Source of the DNA: JBHEMT01 sp046262435
GTDB taxonomy: Bacteria; Chloroflexota; Dormibacteria; Aeolococcales; Aeolococcaceae
Length of the DNA stretch: 13,282 nt
Assembly (NCBI GenBank): GCA_046262435.1
Contig: JBHEMT010000115.1
Location: 1 to 13,282 of the forward strand
Direction: 5' to 3'
Part shown: positions 7,352 through 13,282 of the stretch, piece by piece
Position numbering within the stretch: the stretch's first letter is position 1
How the letters are laid out: each line of letters starts with the position of its first letter
Notes under the pieces: model-generated
Told to the model about the DNA's origin: nothing
What the model saw: the letters and a program-made list of their open reading frames with translations, nothing else
The model's database searches: none
Position numbers and translations under genes: made by a program

Positions 7352-8032
7352 TCAGGTCCGCCGTCCCGGAACCTCCGTGCTGAGCCTCGGGTCGGTCTGC
7401 AGCCGGCGCTGCACCGCCTCCCACACGCTGCGACCCACGGCCACGGCTGAGCCGGTAGCGTCGACCCTGACGATCCGGGCCGCCTCGCGCTCAACGATGC
7501 TGCGGAATGCCGCGTCCACCCGCGCATGGAACTCGCCCGGCTGCTGCTCGATACGGTCGAGGGGCAGCTGTTCGGCGCGCTGGCGGTGCATCGCGGTCTC
7601 GAGTGGAAGGTCGAGAAACACGGTGAGGTCGGGCCAGACGTCGTCGACAGCCTGGCGGTGCAGGGCGCGCAGCGCCTCGAGGTCGAGGCCGCGGCCGCCG
7701 CCCTGGTAGGCGAGGGTCGAATCGGCCCAGCGGTCGACGACGACGATCTGGCCGCGCCTCAGCGCGGGGAGCACAACCTCGCGGAGCAGCTGCGCACGGG
7801 AGGCAACGAACAGGAGCGCCTCCGCCCACGGATCCAGGGGGAAGTCGGCCTGGTGCTGGAGCAGGAAGGAGCGGGCCATATCGCCGAGCTCGGTATCGCT
7901 GGGGCGGACGCTGGTCGCCTCGTGACCGGCGGCACGGAGGGCGGCGCTGAGTGACGCCACCTGGGTGCTCTTGCCCGCCCCGTCGAGACCCTCGAAGGAG
8001 ATGAAGTATCCCGGCCAGCGGCTGCTCACCAT
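7352..8032 (-). CDS. tmk: Thymidylate kinase (dTMP kinase)
   Basis: The 226-residue product phosphorylates dTMP to dTDP with ATP, an essential step of DNA precursor synthesis in the cytoplasm. The P-loop GLDGAGKST spans residues 15-23 in the family context ISFEGLDGAGKSTQ. The DR motif is Asp100-Arg101-Trp102 within VVVDRWADSTLAYQGGGRG; most homologues have Tyr in place of Trp102. The strand VFLDLPLETA (138-147) leads into the lid region HRQRAEQLPLDRIEQ. Length fits the family (200-230). ATG 8032 follows GGAGGAG closely (spacing 4); GTG 8029 would place the same site at spacing 7, so the start could be one codon later. An in-frame start at 8104 would add residues with no family match. The gene faces the MarR gene tail to tail with 67 bp between, in which I see no clear terminator. 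It is usually found near DNA polymerase III delta-prime, which is absent here. Confidence 0.93.
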   Translation of the reverse strand: MVSSRWPGYFISFEGLDGAGKSTQVASLSAALRAAGHEATSVRPSDTELGDMARSFLLQHQADFPLDPWAEALLFVASRAQLLREVVLPALRRGQIVVVDRWADSTLAYQGGGRGLDLEALRALHRQAVDDVWPDLTVFLDLPLETAMHRQRAEQLPLDRIEQQPGEFHARVDAAFRSIVEREAARIVRVDATGSAVAVGRSVWEAVQRRLQTDPRLSTEVPGRRT

Positions 8033-8036
8033 CCCT

Positions 8037-8043
8037 CTCCTCC
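8037..8043 (-). promoter_or_regulatory. Ribosome-binding site of the thymidylate kinase gene
   Basis: GGAGGAG on the minus strand precedes ATG 8032 by 4 bases and GTG 8029 by 7. It rejects the longer upstream in-frame start at 8104. Confidence 0.6.
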
Positions 8044-8143
8044 CTGCCCACCGGTCCGTAGCGGCCGCCATTGTGGAGACCTGCCGGGCGGAGGCGCTGC
8101 CCACAGTTTGACCCCGCGTGGGTGGGCGCTGGAGACTGGCCGG

Positions 8144-8364
8144 ATGAGCGAGGTCCTTCGCTCTGCGGCATTCACTACCACCCCCGCCGGCGGCAACCCA
8201 GCGGGCGTGGTGCTCGACGCCCGCGACCTTGACGATGTCGCCATGCAGCGCATCGCCGCCGAGGTCGAATACTCGGAGACTGCCTCCTACTGACCGTGGA
8301 GATCACCCCGGCGCCGGCGGGAGTGCGGGTCAGCGGGACTGCGGTGCCGATCACCGCCGTCTGA
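8144..8364 (+). pseudogene. PhzF-family epimerase/isomerase remnant with internal deletion
   Basis: From ATG 8144, 49 residues match the beginning of PhzF-like proteins: AFTTTPAGGNPAGVVLDA, then AMQRIAAEVEYSETAS, including the Glu of the SETA motif used in catalysis. A TGA follows at 8291-8293. In another frame, starting about 8290, a short tail reads LTVEITPAPAGVRVSGTAV and ends at TGA 8364; it resembles the last strand of PhzF/YddE proteins. Intact members are about 260-300 residues, so roughly 200 central residues (~600 bp) are missing and the two ends are joined out of frame near 8287-8293. The remnant should be non-functional. It lies divergent to thymidylate kinase (111 bp) and ends 13 bp from the stop of the R3H ATPase gene. 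An assembly error could mimic the deletion, but a clean loss of ~600 bp is more simply a real event. Confidence 0.75.
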
Positions 8365-8377
8365 CGCCGCCGTCCGC

Positions 8378-10069
8378 CTACTCCACTCCGTTCTCGTCGC
8401 CGAAGATCACCAAGCGCCGGTTGGGCTCCTGCCCGGTGCTGCGCGCGGCCATCTCGTTGCGCTCCACCAGCTGGTGCTGCAGTCGCCGGATGTAGGCATT
8501 CTGCGGGCCCAGCTCCACCTGCCTGCCGGTCTGATGGGCGAGATCCATCGCCTCCCGGGTCTCCTGGAGGGCAACGTCGGTGGGATCCGCAGCGGCGCGG
8601 TCGGGAGCATAAACGCGCGCCAGCGCACTCTTGATCTGGGCCACCGTGTTCGACCGGAGCACCTGAATGGGGATGCCGGCCGACTCGGCGCTGCGCACCG
8701 GTGAGTCCTTGCGCCGATAGTAGTTCTTGAGGGTCAGCACCATGTCGGCATCGTCCACGTGGTGCTGAATGCGCACCGGGACCCGCAGATCGCGGATCGA
8801 CTGCTCCAGGTACGACCGGGACACGCCGTACGGGAACACGCTGAGCGGTTGCCCTGGACGAACCCCGCGGAATGGCTGCTCGGCGGCCTCCGTCTGATCG
8901 TGGCCGGCTGCTGACTCGTACTCGCCGGCCCGGAACGATGGCCTCCGGTCACGGCCGGGGCCGCCGTTTTCACGCTCGCGACGCCGGCCGCCGCGCCGCT
9001 CTCCCGCCCCGCCGAACCCCGCAGTCTCGAAGATGCCCGGCCGGTCGCGCACCGTGGTGTCCACCCGGCTGAGAATCTGACCGGCCTCCCCACGCATGCG
9101 CAGCTGCGGCGGCTTGGCCCGGCCACGCAGGGCTTCGTCGACGGTCTCGTCGAGCGGCATGTGCAGCACAACCCGGTCGCGCTGCTGAATCTCCACCAGG
9201 GCGTCGAAGGTGGCCGGCGCCTTGCGCTCCAGCACGCTCTTCTGAGTCCCCCGGCGCCGCGCCTCCTCGTCGGAGAGGGTGACCGTTTGAATGCCGCCGA
9301 GGAGGTCGTTCAGCGTCGGGTTGACCAACAGATTCTCGAGGGTGGTGCCGTGCGCGGTGCCAATCAGCTGAACGCCGCGCTCGGCGATGGTGCGCGCCGC
9401 CGCGGCCTCCAACTCGGTCCCGATCTCGTCGATGACGATGACCTGAGGCATGTGGTTCTCGACCGCCTCGATCATCACCGCGTGCTGCATCGCCGGTGTG
9501 CTCACCTGCATACGCCGTGCCCGGCCAATGCCGGGATGGGGAATGTCACCATCGCCGGCGATCTCGTTGCTGGTGTCGACGATGACCACCCGCTTACCGC
9601 ACTCGTCGGCAAGCACCCGGGCGCACTCGCGCAGCATGGTGGTCTTGCCGATGCCCGGGGCGCCGAGAAGGAGCACCGACTGGCCGTTGACCACAATGTC
9701 CTTGAGGATGTCAACGGTGCCGGTGACCGCCCGCCCAACCCTGCAGGTCAGCCCCACAATTCGGCCGCCGCGGTTGCGGATGGCGCTGATCCGGTGCAGG
9801 GTGCGCTCGATGCCGGCGCGGTTGTCGTCACCGAACGCGCCGAGTTTCGCGGCCACGTAGTCGAGGTCCGCGTGGGTCACCTGGACCGGGTCGAGGACCG
9901 CCTCCCCATCACCAAACCGCGCCTCGGGGTCGCGACCGAGGTCCATGACAATTTCGAGGAGGTCGCCGCGGGTCTGCGAGAGTCGTTGCGCTGAGGTCGC
10001 GATGCGGGGCGGCAGGGCTTCGAAGAGCAGCGAGAGCTCCTCCTCCCAGGCGGATCCGTAGGGCGTCAT
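8378..10069 (-). CDS. SpoIIIAA/Ycf45-type AAA ATPase with C-terminal R3H domain
   Basis: The 563-residue protein belongs to the ATPases related to cyanobacterial/plastid Ycf45 and sporulation protein SpoIIIAA, here fused to a nucleic-acid-binding R3H domain. The N-terminal region contains the family signature IVMDLGRDPEARF (residues 40-52). Walker A is GAPGIGKTT (136-144, Lys142), a DTSNEIAGDGD stretch follows (165-175), Walker B is VIVIDEIGTE (210-219, Asp214-Glu215), and IGTAHG (236-241) is the sensor-like strand. Residues ~352-385 are an Arg/Gly-rich, probably disordered linker. The C-terminal R3H motif is Arg528-x3-His532, followed by RRLVIF. R3H domains bind single-stranded nucleic acid, so an ATP-driven role on DNA or RNA is likely, but the cellular task is not established. 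ATG 10069 overlaps the GNAT stop in ATGA (4 bp), showing translational coupling. It is last in the pdxT-GNAT operon. Confidence 0.9.
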   Translation of the reverse strand: MTPYGSAWEEELSLLFEALPPRIATSAQRLSQTRGDLLEIVMDLGRDPEARFGDGEAVLDPVQVTHADLDYVAAKLGAFGDDNRAGIERTLHRISAIRNRGGRIVGLTCRVGRAVTGTVDILKDIVVNGQSVLLLGAPGIGKTTMLRECARVLADECGKRVVIVDTSNEIAGDGDIPHPGIGRARRMQVSTPAMQHAVMIEAVENHMPQVIVIDEIGTELEAAAARTIAERGVQLIGTAHGTTLENLLVNPTLNDLLGGIQTVTLSDEEARRRGTQKSVLERKAPATFDALVEIQQRDRVVLHMPLDETVDEALRGRAKPPQLRMRGEAGQILSRVDTTVRDRPGIFETAGFGGAGERRGGRRRERENGGPGRDRRPSFRAGEYESAAGHDQTEAAEQPFRGVRPGQPLSVFPYGVSRSYLEQSIRDLRVPVRIQHHVDDADMVLTLKNYYRRKDSPVRSAESAGIPIQVLRSNTVAQIKSALARVYAPDRAAADPTDVALQETREAMDLAHQTGRQVELGPQNAYIRRLQHQLVERNEMAARSTGQEPNRRLVIFGDENGVE

Positions 10070-11148
10070 ATCGGCGACGATCTCGTTCTCCTGTTGACGG
10101 TGGCGGGAAGCATCGTGAGATCCACGGACTGGGTCACCCCGGCGTGGACGAGGACGGGCTTCTTGCTGGTGGCCAGGGCGCGGAGTCGCACCTTGGCGGC
10201 GAGGTCGCGCACCATCAGCAGCTGCGACCCGTAGATCTCAAAACCACGTGCCTGCAAGGCGCGGATCAGCTCCGAGTCGTAATGGCGCAGCACGCAGGAG
10301 AGGGGCCCCGGGGGGGCCTGGGCGAGGGCGGCGCTGATCACGTCCTCACGAAAAGCCGGCTCGTGGCTCTCGCACATCAGGGCGAGCAGGGTGGGCCGGG
10401 CCGAGGATGCGGGCCGCAGCCCGACCCAGGCGGTGATCCCGGGCCGTTCCGCGACAAAGTGGCGCACGTCATCGCGGCCCAGGCGCGCCGGCCAGCCGCC
10501 CTGGAATGACGCCTGCCACGCCTTCAGCGACGCACCCTCGAGGTTGGCAATGGTCGACGGCGTAGTTCTCAGGTAGAGGAGGTAGATCCCGCCGAGGTCA
10601 TCGCGCCGCGCCGCGCGGAGCGGGGCCGGGGCGGCGGGGGTCAGCCGGGGAGCGGCAGCGCTGTCGTCGCGGTAGAGGATCTGCTCGGTGGCGTACTGAG
10701 CGAACCCCTGCTCCAGGAAGACGGGGACGAGCGGATGGTCCAGCGGCAGCCGAACGTGAAAGCGGTTGACGCCGTGCTCTGAGCCGCGCGTGCAGAGTCC
10801 GGAGAGAAGCGGCTCGCGCGAGAAGGTTGCCGGCCCGGCCGCCGTGCAGAGGTTGAGGATCTGCCACGAGCGCGGGCGTCCGGGGATCGCCTGGGCCTGG
10901 ATGAACCCGGTGATGTGGCCATCACTGTCCTCGGCAACGAAGAGAACGTCCTCCTGTTCGGCGTAGGGCACCAGCGATGACAGGGTCTTGCTCAGCGAGC
11001 TCCACAAACGCAGAAGAGTGCGCTGGGGTACCGGGACGTCGGCGCTGAGCACCGGTGCCGTGCCGTGTTCCTCCTCGGCCACAGCATTCTCGCGGTACAG
11101 CTGCTCGATGCGCCCGAGGTCGCGGAAGGATGCGGGTCGTACGTTCAT
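10066..11148 (-). CDS. Tandem GNAT-like acetyltransferase fold protein
   Basis: The 360-residue product appears to contain two GNAT-like halves. The first (about 1-160) begins NVRPASFRDLGRIEQLYREN, has a central strand pair VLFVAEDSDGHITGFIQAQ and ends with VPVFLEQGFAQY, the usual GNAT 'long way to a changed residue' ending. The second (about 178-320) begins PLRAARRDDLGGIYLLYLR and ends ELIRALQARGFEIYGSQLLMV. A canonical acetyl-CoA loop (Q/R-x-x-G-x-G/A) is not evident in either half, so catalytic activity is doubtful and the protein may be a degenerate or binding-only member. It lies 6 bp after the pdxT stop and overlaps the R3H ATPase start by 4 bp, so the three are almost certainly one transcript. 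No strong ribosome-binding site precedes ATG 11148; coupling to pdxT translation is plausible. The substrate is unknown. Confidence 0.8.
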   Translation of the reverse strand: MNVRPASFRDLGRIEQLYRENAVAEEEHGTAPVLSADVPVPQRTLLRLWSSLSKTLSSLVPYAEQEDVLFVAEDSDGHITGFIQAQAIPGRPRSWQILNLCTAAGPATFSREPLLSGLCTRGSEHGVNRFHVRLPLDHPLVPVFLEQGFAQYATEQILYRDDSAAAPRLTPAAPAPLRAARRDDLGGIYLLYLRTTPSTIANLEGASLKAWQASFQGGWPARLGRDDVRHFVAERPGITAWVGLRPASSARPTLLALMCESHEPAFREDVISAALAQAPPGPLSCVLRHYDSELIRALQARGFEIYGSQLLMVRDLAAKVRLRALATSKKPVLVHAGVTQSVDLTMLPATVNRRTRSSPI

Positions 11149-11154
11149 CGGCCG

Positions 11155-11757
11155 CTACGCGGCATGCTCCCAGCGTCGGCGCAGGCCATCGAGGAAGAGG
11201 CGGTGCAGGCGGTCGTCGCTGGTCATTTCAGGATGGAAGGCGAGGCAAAGGTGCTGGCCCTGGGCAATGGCCACCGGGCTGCCGCCATGGGTGGCCAGAA
11301 CGTCCGCCTGGGCGCCGACGCGCTCGAACACCGGGGCGCGGATGAAGACGGCACGAAAGGCCCCGCCCTCCAAGCGGGGGATGGTGAGGTCGGCCTCGAA
11401 CGACTCCACCTGGCGCCCGTAACCGTTGCGCCGCACCGCCAGGTCGAGCGCGCCCAGGGCCAACTGTTCGGGGCGCCCATCAAGGATTTCGCGGCTGAGA
11501 AGAATGGCCCCGGCGCAGGTGGAGAGCGTCGGCATACCTGCGGCCAGGCGCTCGCGCAGCGGCTCCAGAAGCCCGAAGACCCGGAGCAGCCGGCTCATGG
11601 TGGTGGACTCGCCTCCGGGCAGGACCAGAGCGTCGATCTCGGGAAGCTGGTTGGCAAACCTGACCGGCTCGAGCTCGGTGCCGAGGCGCGCGAAGGCCGC
11701 CGCATGCTCGCGAACATCGCCCTGAAGGGCGAGAACACCGACCCGGGGAGCCGTCAC
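11155..11757 (-). CDS. pdxT: Pyridoxal 5'-phosphate synthase glutaminase subunit PdxT
   Basis: The 200-residue product is the glutamine amidotransferase subunit of the DXP-independent vitamin B6 pathway; it releases ammonia from glutamine and channels it to PdxS. Its class I amidotransferase features are VGVLALQGDVREH (7-19), LPGGEST (46-52), the nucleophile Cys81 in STCAGAILLS, and His175/Glu177 in AFHPE, which complete the triad. Length is typical (about 190-200). GTG 11757 is preferred because the protein then begins VTAPRVGVLALQGD as in the family and GGAG lies 4 bases upstream; a start at 11784 would add nine unmatched residues. PdxS is present at the right edge, so the enzyme is probably complete, but a glycosyltransferase on the other strand separates the genes. 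The gene heads an operon with the GNAT-like protein and the R3H ATPase. Confidence 0.95.
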   Translation of the reverse strand: MTAPRVGVLALQGDVREHAAAFARLGTELEPVRFANQLPEIDALVLPGGESTTMSRLLRVFGLLEPLRERLAAGMPTLSTCAGAILLSREILDGRPEQLALGALDLAVRRNGYGRQVESFEADLTIPRLEGGAFRAVFIRAPVFERVGAQADVLATHGGSPVAIAQGQHLCLAFHPEMTSDDRLHRLFLDGLRRRWEHAA

Positions 11758-11769
11758 GCAGCTCCGACG

Positions 11770-11802
11770 GCGCGTCCGGCCCACCCACTGGGGGGACGGC
11801 GC
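11770..11802 (-). promoter_or_regulatory. Hairpin in the pdxT leader next to the ribosome-binding site
   Basis: On the minus strand GCGC-C-GTCC (11802-11794) pairs with GGACGCGC (11777-11770): eight base pairs with one bulged C, and further C/G-rich bases inside could extend it. It ends about 4 bases before the GGAG of pdxT and could influence translation. No known B6-related riboswitch is recognised. Confidence 0.3.
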
Positions 11803-11822
11803 AACGCGACTGTCACCCGTTC

Positions 11823-11828
11823 AGTGTA
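11823..11828 (-). promoter_or_regulatory. Candidate -10 box of the pdxT operon
   Basis: TACACT on the minus strand (11828-11823) matches the -10 consensus at 4 of 6 bases and predicts a start near 11816 with a ~59-base leader. No good -35 is seen at 17 bases. A promoter must exist here because the neighbouring gene is on the other strand. Confidence 0.4.
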
Positions 11829-11831
11829 CCC

Positions 11832-11849
11832 GGCGGCTCCCGAGCCGCC
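11832..11849. repeat. Perfect 8-bp inverted repeat upstream of pdxT
   Basis: GGCGGCTC-CC-GAGCCGCC is a perfect inverted repeat with a 2-base centre, starting 3 bases upstream of the proposed pdxT -10. The position, between the -35 and -10 regions, suits an operator; chance in GC-rich DNA is the alternative. Confidence 0.5.
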
Positions 11850-11858
11850 ACCCCTCCA

Positions 11859-11893
11859 CGGCGGCATCTCACCTCGCGGCGCGAGGGCCGCCG
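11859..11893. repeat. 13-bp interrupted inverted repeat between pdxT and glycosyltransferase
   Basis: An outer arm CGGCGGC (11859-11865) pairs with GCCGCCG (11887-11893), and an inner arm CCTCGC (11872-11877) pairs with GCGAGG (11881-11886) around the loop GGC. A 6-base bulge (11866-11871) lies on one side only. It lies upstream of both proposed start points, so a DNA-level role or chance are the options. Confidence 0.4.
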
Positions 11894-11922
11894 GGGCGGG
11901 TCCCGGTGGCGGGCCGGCCTCC

Positions 11923-11928
11923 TAAACT
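11923..11928 (+). promoter_or_regulatory. -10 box implying a leaderless glycosyltransferase transcript
   Basis: TAAACT, a TAnnnT-type -10 box and the only AT-rich hexamer in its neighbourhood, ends exactly 6 bases before GTG 11935. That spacing would place the transcription start on the GTG itself. No Shine-Dalgarno sequence precedes the gene, in keeping with leaderless translation. Confidence 0.5.
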
Positions 11929-11934
11929 CCCCGC

Positions 11935-12963
11935 GTGCCCCCGGCTCCAGCCTGTGTCGAGCAGCCGGTGGCCGTGAGGGAAGCGCTTCGGGCCAGCTAT
12001 GTCCTACCGCTGTGCTGGGAACGCGAGACCGCCGGCGAGCGCGAGGGGCTCACCGCGTACCTGAGCTGGCTGGCGCCGCTGATTGAGGTGTTGGTGGTGG
12101 ACGCCTCACCCGCCGAGGTCTTCGCCGTTCACGCCCGGCTGTGGGCGGAACAGGTGCGTCACCTGCGGCCGGATTCCGTGCACGACTGCAGCAACGGCAA
12201 GGTGGCCGGCGTTCTCACCGGGCTGCGGGCCGCCCACCACGACAGAGTGGTCATCGCCGACGACGACGTGCGCTACGACGACCGGTCGTTGGTGGAGGTC
12301 CTGAGGCGCCTGGACGGCTGTGCCGTCGTGCGTCCCCAGAACTACTTCGACCCGCTTCCCTGGCACGCGCTCGTGGACACGTCGCGCTCGCTGCTCAACC
12401 GCGCTTGCGGCGGCGACTGGCCCGGCACCCTGGCGGTGCATCGAGGGGCACTCGCCGGTGGCTACCGCGGCGACGTGCTCTTCGAGAACCTCGAGCTGGT
12501 GCGCACCGTGCGCGCGGGGGGAGGCCGCGAGGCCGTGGCCCGAGACATCATGGTTCGTCGTCTGCCCCCGCGCACCACCAGGTTCCTCTCGCAGAGAGTC
12601 CGACAGGCGTACGACGAGCTGGCCCGCCCGTGGCGGCTCGTGGCCGCGCTGTGCGTGCTGCCCCTGACCATTGAGCTGGCACACCGCCGCCGCTGGCGGG
12701 CATTGGTCGGCGCCGCGGCCGCTGTGTGCGGCGTGGCCGAGGGGGGCCGGCGCAGGGACGGGGGCCAACGGGTGTTCCCGGCAACCGCCTCGCTGCTGGC
12801 CCCGGTGTGGGTGCTGGAGCGCGGAATCGCCAGCTGGCTGGCCCTCGTCGCACGAGCGCGCGGCGGGATGCCCTACCGGGGCCGGCGGATCAGGGCGGCG
12901 GCCAGTTCGATGCCCGAGTTGCGCCGACGCGCTCGTTCCGCCGGGCCGCTACCAGCCGCGTGA
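11935..12963 (+). CDS. Family 2-like glycosyltransferase, membrane-associated
   Basis: The 342-residue product resembles GT-A fold, family 2-type glycosyltransferases. Strand IEVLVVDASP (50-59) ends in an Asp in the nucleotide-binding position, SNGKVAGVLTGLRAA (86-100) matches the usual K-x3-L segment, and VVIADDDVRYD (105-115) contains the DxD-type metal/nucleotide-sugar site Asp109-Asp111. LFENLELVRTVRAGG (182-196) and PPRTTRFLSQRVRQAYDE (211-228) occupy the acceptor and Q/RxxRW-like regions, the latter as RTTRF. Two or three hydrophobic segments follow (about 234-250, 255-267, 284-305), suggesting membrane attachment. The active side would be cytoplasmic. The sugar donor and acceptor are unknown; lipid or cell-envelope glycosylation is a guess. 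GTG 11935 is supported by the -10 box 6 bases upstream; GTG 11968 or 11974 are alternatives. The 3' end overlaps pdxS by 15 bp, tail to tail. Confidence 0.85.
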   Translation: MPPAPACVEQPVAVREALRASYVLPLCWERETAGEREGLTAYLSWLAPLIEVLVVDASPAEVFAVHARLWAEQVRHLRPDSVHDCSNGKVAGVLTGLRAAHHDRVVIADDDVRYDDRSLVEVLRRLDGCAVVRPQNYFDPLPWHALVDTSRSLLNRACGGDWPGTLAVHRGALAGGYRGDVLFENLELVRTVRAGGGREAVARDIMVRRLPPRTTRFLSQRVRQAYDELARPWRLVAALCVLPLTIELAHRRRWRALVGAAAAVCGVAEGGRRRDGGQRVFPATASLLAPVWVLERGIASWLALVARARGGMPYRGRRIRAAASSMPELRRRARSAGPLPAA

Positions 12964-13282
12964 GGCCAGCAGCTCCTCCTTGGGGAGCTGGTTGATGTCG
13001 ATACCTCGCATCGCCTTGCCCAGCCCCTCGCTGACCTCGGCAATGATTTCGGGCTTGTCGAAGTAGGTGGTGGCGGCGACGATGGCCTTGGCGTATGCGA
13101 GCGGGTCGTCGCTCTTGAAGATGCCGCTGCCCACGAAGGTGCCCTCGGCGCCAAGCTGCATCAGGAGTGCCGCGTCGGCCGGGGTGGCCAGGCCTCCGGC
13201 GCTGAAGTTGACCACCGGTAGTTTGCCGGTCTCATGGATCTCGACCAGCAGCTCGTATGGAGCACCGAGGCGCTTGGCCTCC
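12949..13282 (-). CDS. pdxS: Pyridoxal 5'-phosphate synthase subunit PdxS, C-terminal part
   Basis: The last 110 residues of PdxS are visible; the start lies beyond the right edge. PdxS condenses ribose 5-phosphate, glyceraldehyde 3-phosphate and ammonia from PdxT into pyridoxal 5'-phosphate in a dodecameric (beta/alpha)8 complex. The visible part carries the phosphate-binding turns FSAGGLATPADAAL and FVGSGIFKSDDP, then PEIIAEVSEGLGKAMRGID and the C-terminal ending RGW typical of the family. Conservation is high throughout, so the gene should be functional. It stops at TAG 12949-12951, inside the last codons of the convergent glycosyltransferase. Its partner pdxT is about 1.2 kb downstream on the same strand rather than adjacent. 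Confidence 0.96.
   Translation of the reverse strand, partial: EAKRLGAPYELLVEIHETGKLPVVNFSAGGLATPADAALLMQLGAEGTFVGSGIFKSDDPLAYAKAIVAATTYFDKPEIIAEVSEGLGKAMRGIDINQLPKEELLASRGW

Noticed and set aside
8033..8104. Longer start for thymidylate kinase
   Set aside because: The added 24 residues do not match the family, whose proteins begin just before the P-loop, and GGAGGAG supports the 8032/8029 start.
9161..9994. Plus-strand open frame of 277 codons opposite the R3H ATPase
   Set aside because: The minus strand encodes Walker A, Walker B and R3H motifs in a continuous frame; the plus frame has none.
1..13282. CRISPR arrays, tRNA or rRNA genes, transposases and long direct repeats
   Set aside because: None was recognisable by eye on either strand; a tRNAscan or repeat search would be needed to exclude weak cases.

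Overview
The window is about 13.3 kb of GC-rich chromosomal DNA, densely packed with coding frames that use G or C heavily at third positions. GTG starts are frequent, ribosome-binding sites are AGGAGG-like, and one or two promoters look leaderless. A ycf45/SpoIIIAA-type ATPase with an R3H domain, a PdxS/PdxT vitamin B6 synthase and an EtfD/FadF-like membrane Fe-S oxidoreductase together suggest a Gram-positive-related (terrabacterial) lineage such as Dormibacterota, Chloroflexota or Actinomycetota. This placement is inference; there is no rRNA or other marker in the window. No tRNA, CRISPR array, insertion sequence or prophage gene was seen. No stretch over 300 bases is empty: the longest gene-poor piece (8033-8377) holds a PhzF pseudogene.

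Layout, left to right. (1) 1-4241, minus strand: an apparent fatty-acid oxidation cluster read as enoyl-CoA hydratase -> EtfD/FadF-like Fe-S oxidoreductase (5 membrane helices, two 4Fe-4S motifs, two CCG domains) -> alpha/beta hydrolase that runs off the left edge. A promoter with a 14-bp near-palindrome at its start point lies before the Fe-S gene. (2) 4321-4956, plus strand: a divergent gene of unknown function. (3) 5045-7284, plus strand: a promoter driving a 14-helix DHA2-type drug/metabolite exporter and a MarR-family regulator that overlap by 4 bp. (4) 7352-8032, minus strand: thymidylate kinase. (5) 8144-8364, plus strand: a PhzF-family pseudogene reduced to its first ~49 and last ~24 residues. 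(6) 8378-11757, minus strand: a tight operon pdxT -> GNAT-like protein -> R3H ATPase, with a 6-bp gap and a 4-bp overlap. (7) 11935-12963, plus strand: a family 2 glycosyltransferase, apparently leaderless. (8) 12949-13282, minus strand: the C-terminal part of pdxS, overlapping the end of the glycosyltransferase by 15 bp.

How the genes may work together: the hydratase and the Fe-S protein fit one pathway, beta-oxidation with electrons passed from ETF to the quinone pool. The exporter and MarR protein look like a self-regulated efflux unit. PdxS and PdxT are subunits of one enzyme, but here an opposite-strand glycosyltransferase separates them, so pdxT must have its own promoter. The 177-bp region before pdxT contains several inverted repeats and a plausible -10 box. 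I do not see a clear-cut new defence or biosynthetic system. The least explained arrangement is the pdxT-GNAT-R3H ATPase operon.
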